From: an uncultured Clostridiaceae bacterium
Lineage (GTDB): Bacteria > Bacillota > Clostridia > TANB77 > CAG-508
Direction: 5' to 3'
Length of the DNA: 64,000 nt
Assembly (NCBI GenBank): GCA_949927585.1
Contig: CATLFA010000004.1
Location: 1 to 64,000 of the forward strand
In this document: positions 62,857-64,000 of the stretch, piece after piece
How the letters are laid out: each line of letters opens with the position of its first letter
How positions within the stretch are numbered: position 1 is the stretch's first letter
Translations under genes and position numbers: made by a program
The notes under the pieces: generated by a model
Told to the model about the DNA's origin: nothing
The model's database searches: none
The model's input: the letters and a program-made list of their open reading frames with translations, nothing else

Positions 62857-63471
62857 ATGAGTATTAAAGTTAAAGGAATACCTATTCGGAATGAAGAGTT
62901 AAGCTATGACATGGAAATCCCTTTTTCTAATTTAACTGGTGAAGGTCAGGCAAGAATGTTTTTAGATAACAAAGATGTTTTTATTTGTGAAGCACTTTCT
63001 TCTAAATATAATACCGTTAAACAGCTGGCTCGTAATAATATATCAGACTGTTCTTCTGTAACGTTAAATGAAACACTTAAATTTCTTTTAATAGGTCGCA
63101 TTGTTGTTAACTGTGATTTAATTCTTGAGATACTTTCTATTCCTCATTTGGTATTAGAAGATAGTGTTAGAGTATATCTTTCAACTTCGGATTATTGGCC
63201 GTTAAGGCAATGGGTAGCTAAGGATTCAAATACCCCCTCAGATTTATTGTATAAGATGCTTATTCCGGCAGTAAACTCTGTTTTCTGGCATTGTGATTTT
63301 ATTATTCTTGATGCTCTTATTAGTAATACTAATTTTAAGATGTCTGAATCATTAAAAGTTGTAATAGATTCCATCTATGAAAAAGCTGAGAACTGTCCAT
63401 CTGTTTTAAATAAAGCTTCTGAACTTTCAAAAACTATATCAGATATTAGAAAAATATTAAGTAAGTACTAA
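62857..63471 (+). CDS. accessory protein of unknown function, CGG at codon 11
   Basis: 204 aa, SD aaggagg. Confidence 0.55.
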   Translation: MSIKVKGIPIRNEELSYDMEIPFSNLTGEGQARMFLDNKDVFICEALSSKYNTVKQLARNNISDCSSVTLNETLKFLLIGRIVVNCDLILEILSIPHLVLEDSVRVYLSTSDYWPLRQWVAKDSNTPSDLLYKMLIPAVNSVFWHCDFIILDALISNTNFKMSESLKVVIDSIYEKAENCPSVLNKASELSKTISDIRKILSKY

Positions 63472-63478
63472 TATTTAC

Positions 63479-63525
63479 AAAGAAGTAGAAAAACTTTTAA
63501 TATAAGTTTTTCTGCTTCTTTCGTT
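63479..63525 (+). terminator. hairpin terminator
   Basis: aaagaagtagaaaaacttttaatataagtttttctgcttcttt. Confidence 0.65.
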
Positions 63526-63589
63526 TTATTTTGTAAATTTTGGATATATTAGTATTATAATTAATATTGTGAAAGGAATGTGATTTGAT

Positions 63590-64000
63590 ATGGAAAATCA
63601 AAATTTAAATATTTTAGATGAAATTAATAAAGGTGCTACTATGGGAATGGATGCAATATCTTTTGTTTCAGAAAAAGTTAAAGATGATATTTTTAAGGAA
63701 GTCTTAGACATTGAATATAATAAATACAAAAAAATATCTAATAGAGTTAATGATATATATTCTAATTTTAGTAGCAAAGAGCCTCATGAAACAAATGCTA
63801 TGAATAAAGCTATGACTTGGTATGGTGTACAAATGAAAACTATTGCTGATAATAGTAATTCTAAGCTTTCTGAACTATTAATACAAGGAACTAATATGGG
63901 TATTATTGAAGGTAGAAGACTTATTAATCGAAATCCTAATGCTGCTGAAGATGTGAAAAATGTTTTAAATGATTTTGTTGTTATGCAAGAAGATAGTATT
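63590..64000 (+). CDS. hypothetical protein, truncated by window end
   Basis: Open ORF MENQNLNILDEINKGATMGMDAISFVSEKVK... reaching the window end. Confidence 0.6.
   Translation, partial: MENQNLNILDEINKGATMGMDAISFVSEKVKDDIFKEVLDIEYNKYKKISNRVNDIYSNFSSKEPHETNAMNKAMTWYGVQMKTIADNSNSKLSELLIQGTNMGIIEGRRLINRNPNAAEDVKNVLNDFVVMQEDSI

Noticed and set aside
1-64000. CRISPR array
   Set aside because: No regular direct repeats with unique spacers seen; the dispersed repeats are single intergenic elements.

Overview
AT-rich window, apparently from the chromosome of a spore-forming Firmicute of the Clostridia type (YabP/YabQ, SpoIIM, a spore-coat-like protein, SecA, FtsH, Rho, UvrA/UvrB, MurD, CysS, TyrS with a T-box, RNase Y, RNase R, SmpB and others). 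Main observation: 13 sites in 9 otherwise intact genes (prfB x2, ywaF-like, a coat-like gene, murD, uvrA x2, uvrB, cysE x2, an RluD-family gene, rnhA x2) have exactly one extra C immediately before a conserved glycine codon GGA or GGT. At every site the codon in the incoming frame is therefore CGG, and a +1 shift that skips the C restores the conserved protein (for example RF2 GAGGQ, UvrA/UvrB Walker A GSGK, RNase HI DGACSGNPGPGGWG). By eye I found no long housekeeping ORF here that uses CGG in frame as ordinary Arg. In-frame CGG otherwise occurs only in a handful of short accessory ORFs. This suggests a genome-wide recoding system: pervasive +1 frameshifting (or CGGN four-base decoding as Gly) at CGG. 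Secondary observations: two tandem atypical tRNA-like genes that both lack U33, short accessory ORFs with an internal in-frame TAA, a three-ORF overlapping leader carrying a CGG codon, MITE-like palindromes, an Asn-rich microprotein, and a MATE/cytidylate-kinase-like fusion. All calls are from reading the sequence; nothing was searched or computed.
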